A stretch of 5,567 nt of DNA, taken from assembly GCA_031262285.1 (NCBI GenBank), contig JAISHZ010000245.1, positions 1-5,567 of the forward strand, read 5' to 3'. This document shows positions 5,551 through 5,567 of this stretch, piece by piece; the first letter of the stretch is position 1, and each line of letters starts with the position of its first letter. The translations under genes and the position numbers were made by a program. Below the pieces are notes generated by a model, which made no database searches, had not been told where the DNA came from, and saw only the letters and a program-made list of their open reading frames with translations. The stretch is from Lachnospiraceae bacterium. GTDB taxonomy: Bacteria > Bacillota_A > Clostridia > Lachnospirales > Lachnospiraceae.

Positions 5551-5567
5551 TGCATACCCTCCTCTCC
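5547..5567 (-). other. Possible 3' end of an upstream gene overlapping by ATGA
   Basis: One minus-strand frame entering at the window edge reads G-E-E-G-M-Q-stop, with the TGA at 5549-5547 sharing bases with the ATG at 5550-5548. This ATGA overlap is typical of translationally coupled genes. From knowledge of DUF4367 loci, the upstream gene could be an ECF sigma factor. Only six codons are visible, so this is a prediction about the neighbouring sequence and not a gene call. Confidence 0.25.
5557..5563 (-). promoter_or_regulatory. Ribosome binding site of the DUF4367 gene
   Basis: The minus strand reads AGGAGGG, then TATGCA, then ATG. This near-perfect Shine-Dalgarno sequence decides the start at 5550. 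The upstream ATG at 5555 is in another frame and stops after two codons. Confidence 0.8.

Overview
The window looks like a chromosomal accessory stretch from a Gram-positive anaerobe of the Clostridia (Bacillota). The reasons are strong AGGAGG-type ribosome binding sites, a DUF4367 transmembrane protein (a Bacillota family usually encoded beside an ECF sigma factor), a DUF6076-type zinc-ribbon fragment (another Clostridia-rich family), and Gram-positive style secreted proteins. Family assignments are from recall and motif reading, not from a search. All convincing genes are on the minus strand, so the window is best read from its right end to its left.

Right part (5567 to 2787): a probable three-gene operon. 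First is a 329-residue single-pass membrane protein. It has a sigma-region-4-like stretch on the cytoplasmic side and a DUF4367 domain outside. Its start overlaps the end of a possible upstream frame in an ATGA arrangement. Next is a 150-residue secreted beta-sandwich protein whose ribosome binding site lies in the 3' arm of a long inverted repeat. Third is a 363-residue secreted protein with a PPC-like beta-sandwich. A strong hairpin directly after it probably ends the transcript. This reads as an envelope-sensing or sigma-linked regulator followed by exported products; the link is inferred from gene order.

Middle (2667 to 969): one 506-residue protein of unknown family with a good ribosome binding site, no signal peptide, no membrane segment and no cysteine. 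It is separated from the operon by the hairpin at 2787-2828 and followed by a second, probably bidirectional, hairpin at 969-1011.

Left part (1 to 968): decayed sequence. A GC-rich 113-codon frame matches only the C-terminal zinc-ribbon end of DUF6076-type proteins and has no ribosome binding site. Further left is a protein-like minus-strand frame interrupted by an in-frame TAG (23-247), and a short plus-strand stretch (311 to about 421) that also reads like a gene fragment. This looks like a graveyard of mobile or accessory genes. No RNA gene, CRISPR array or complete insertion sequence was recognised.
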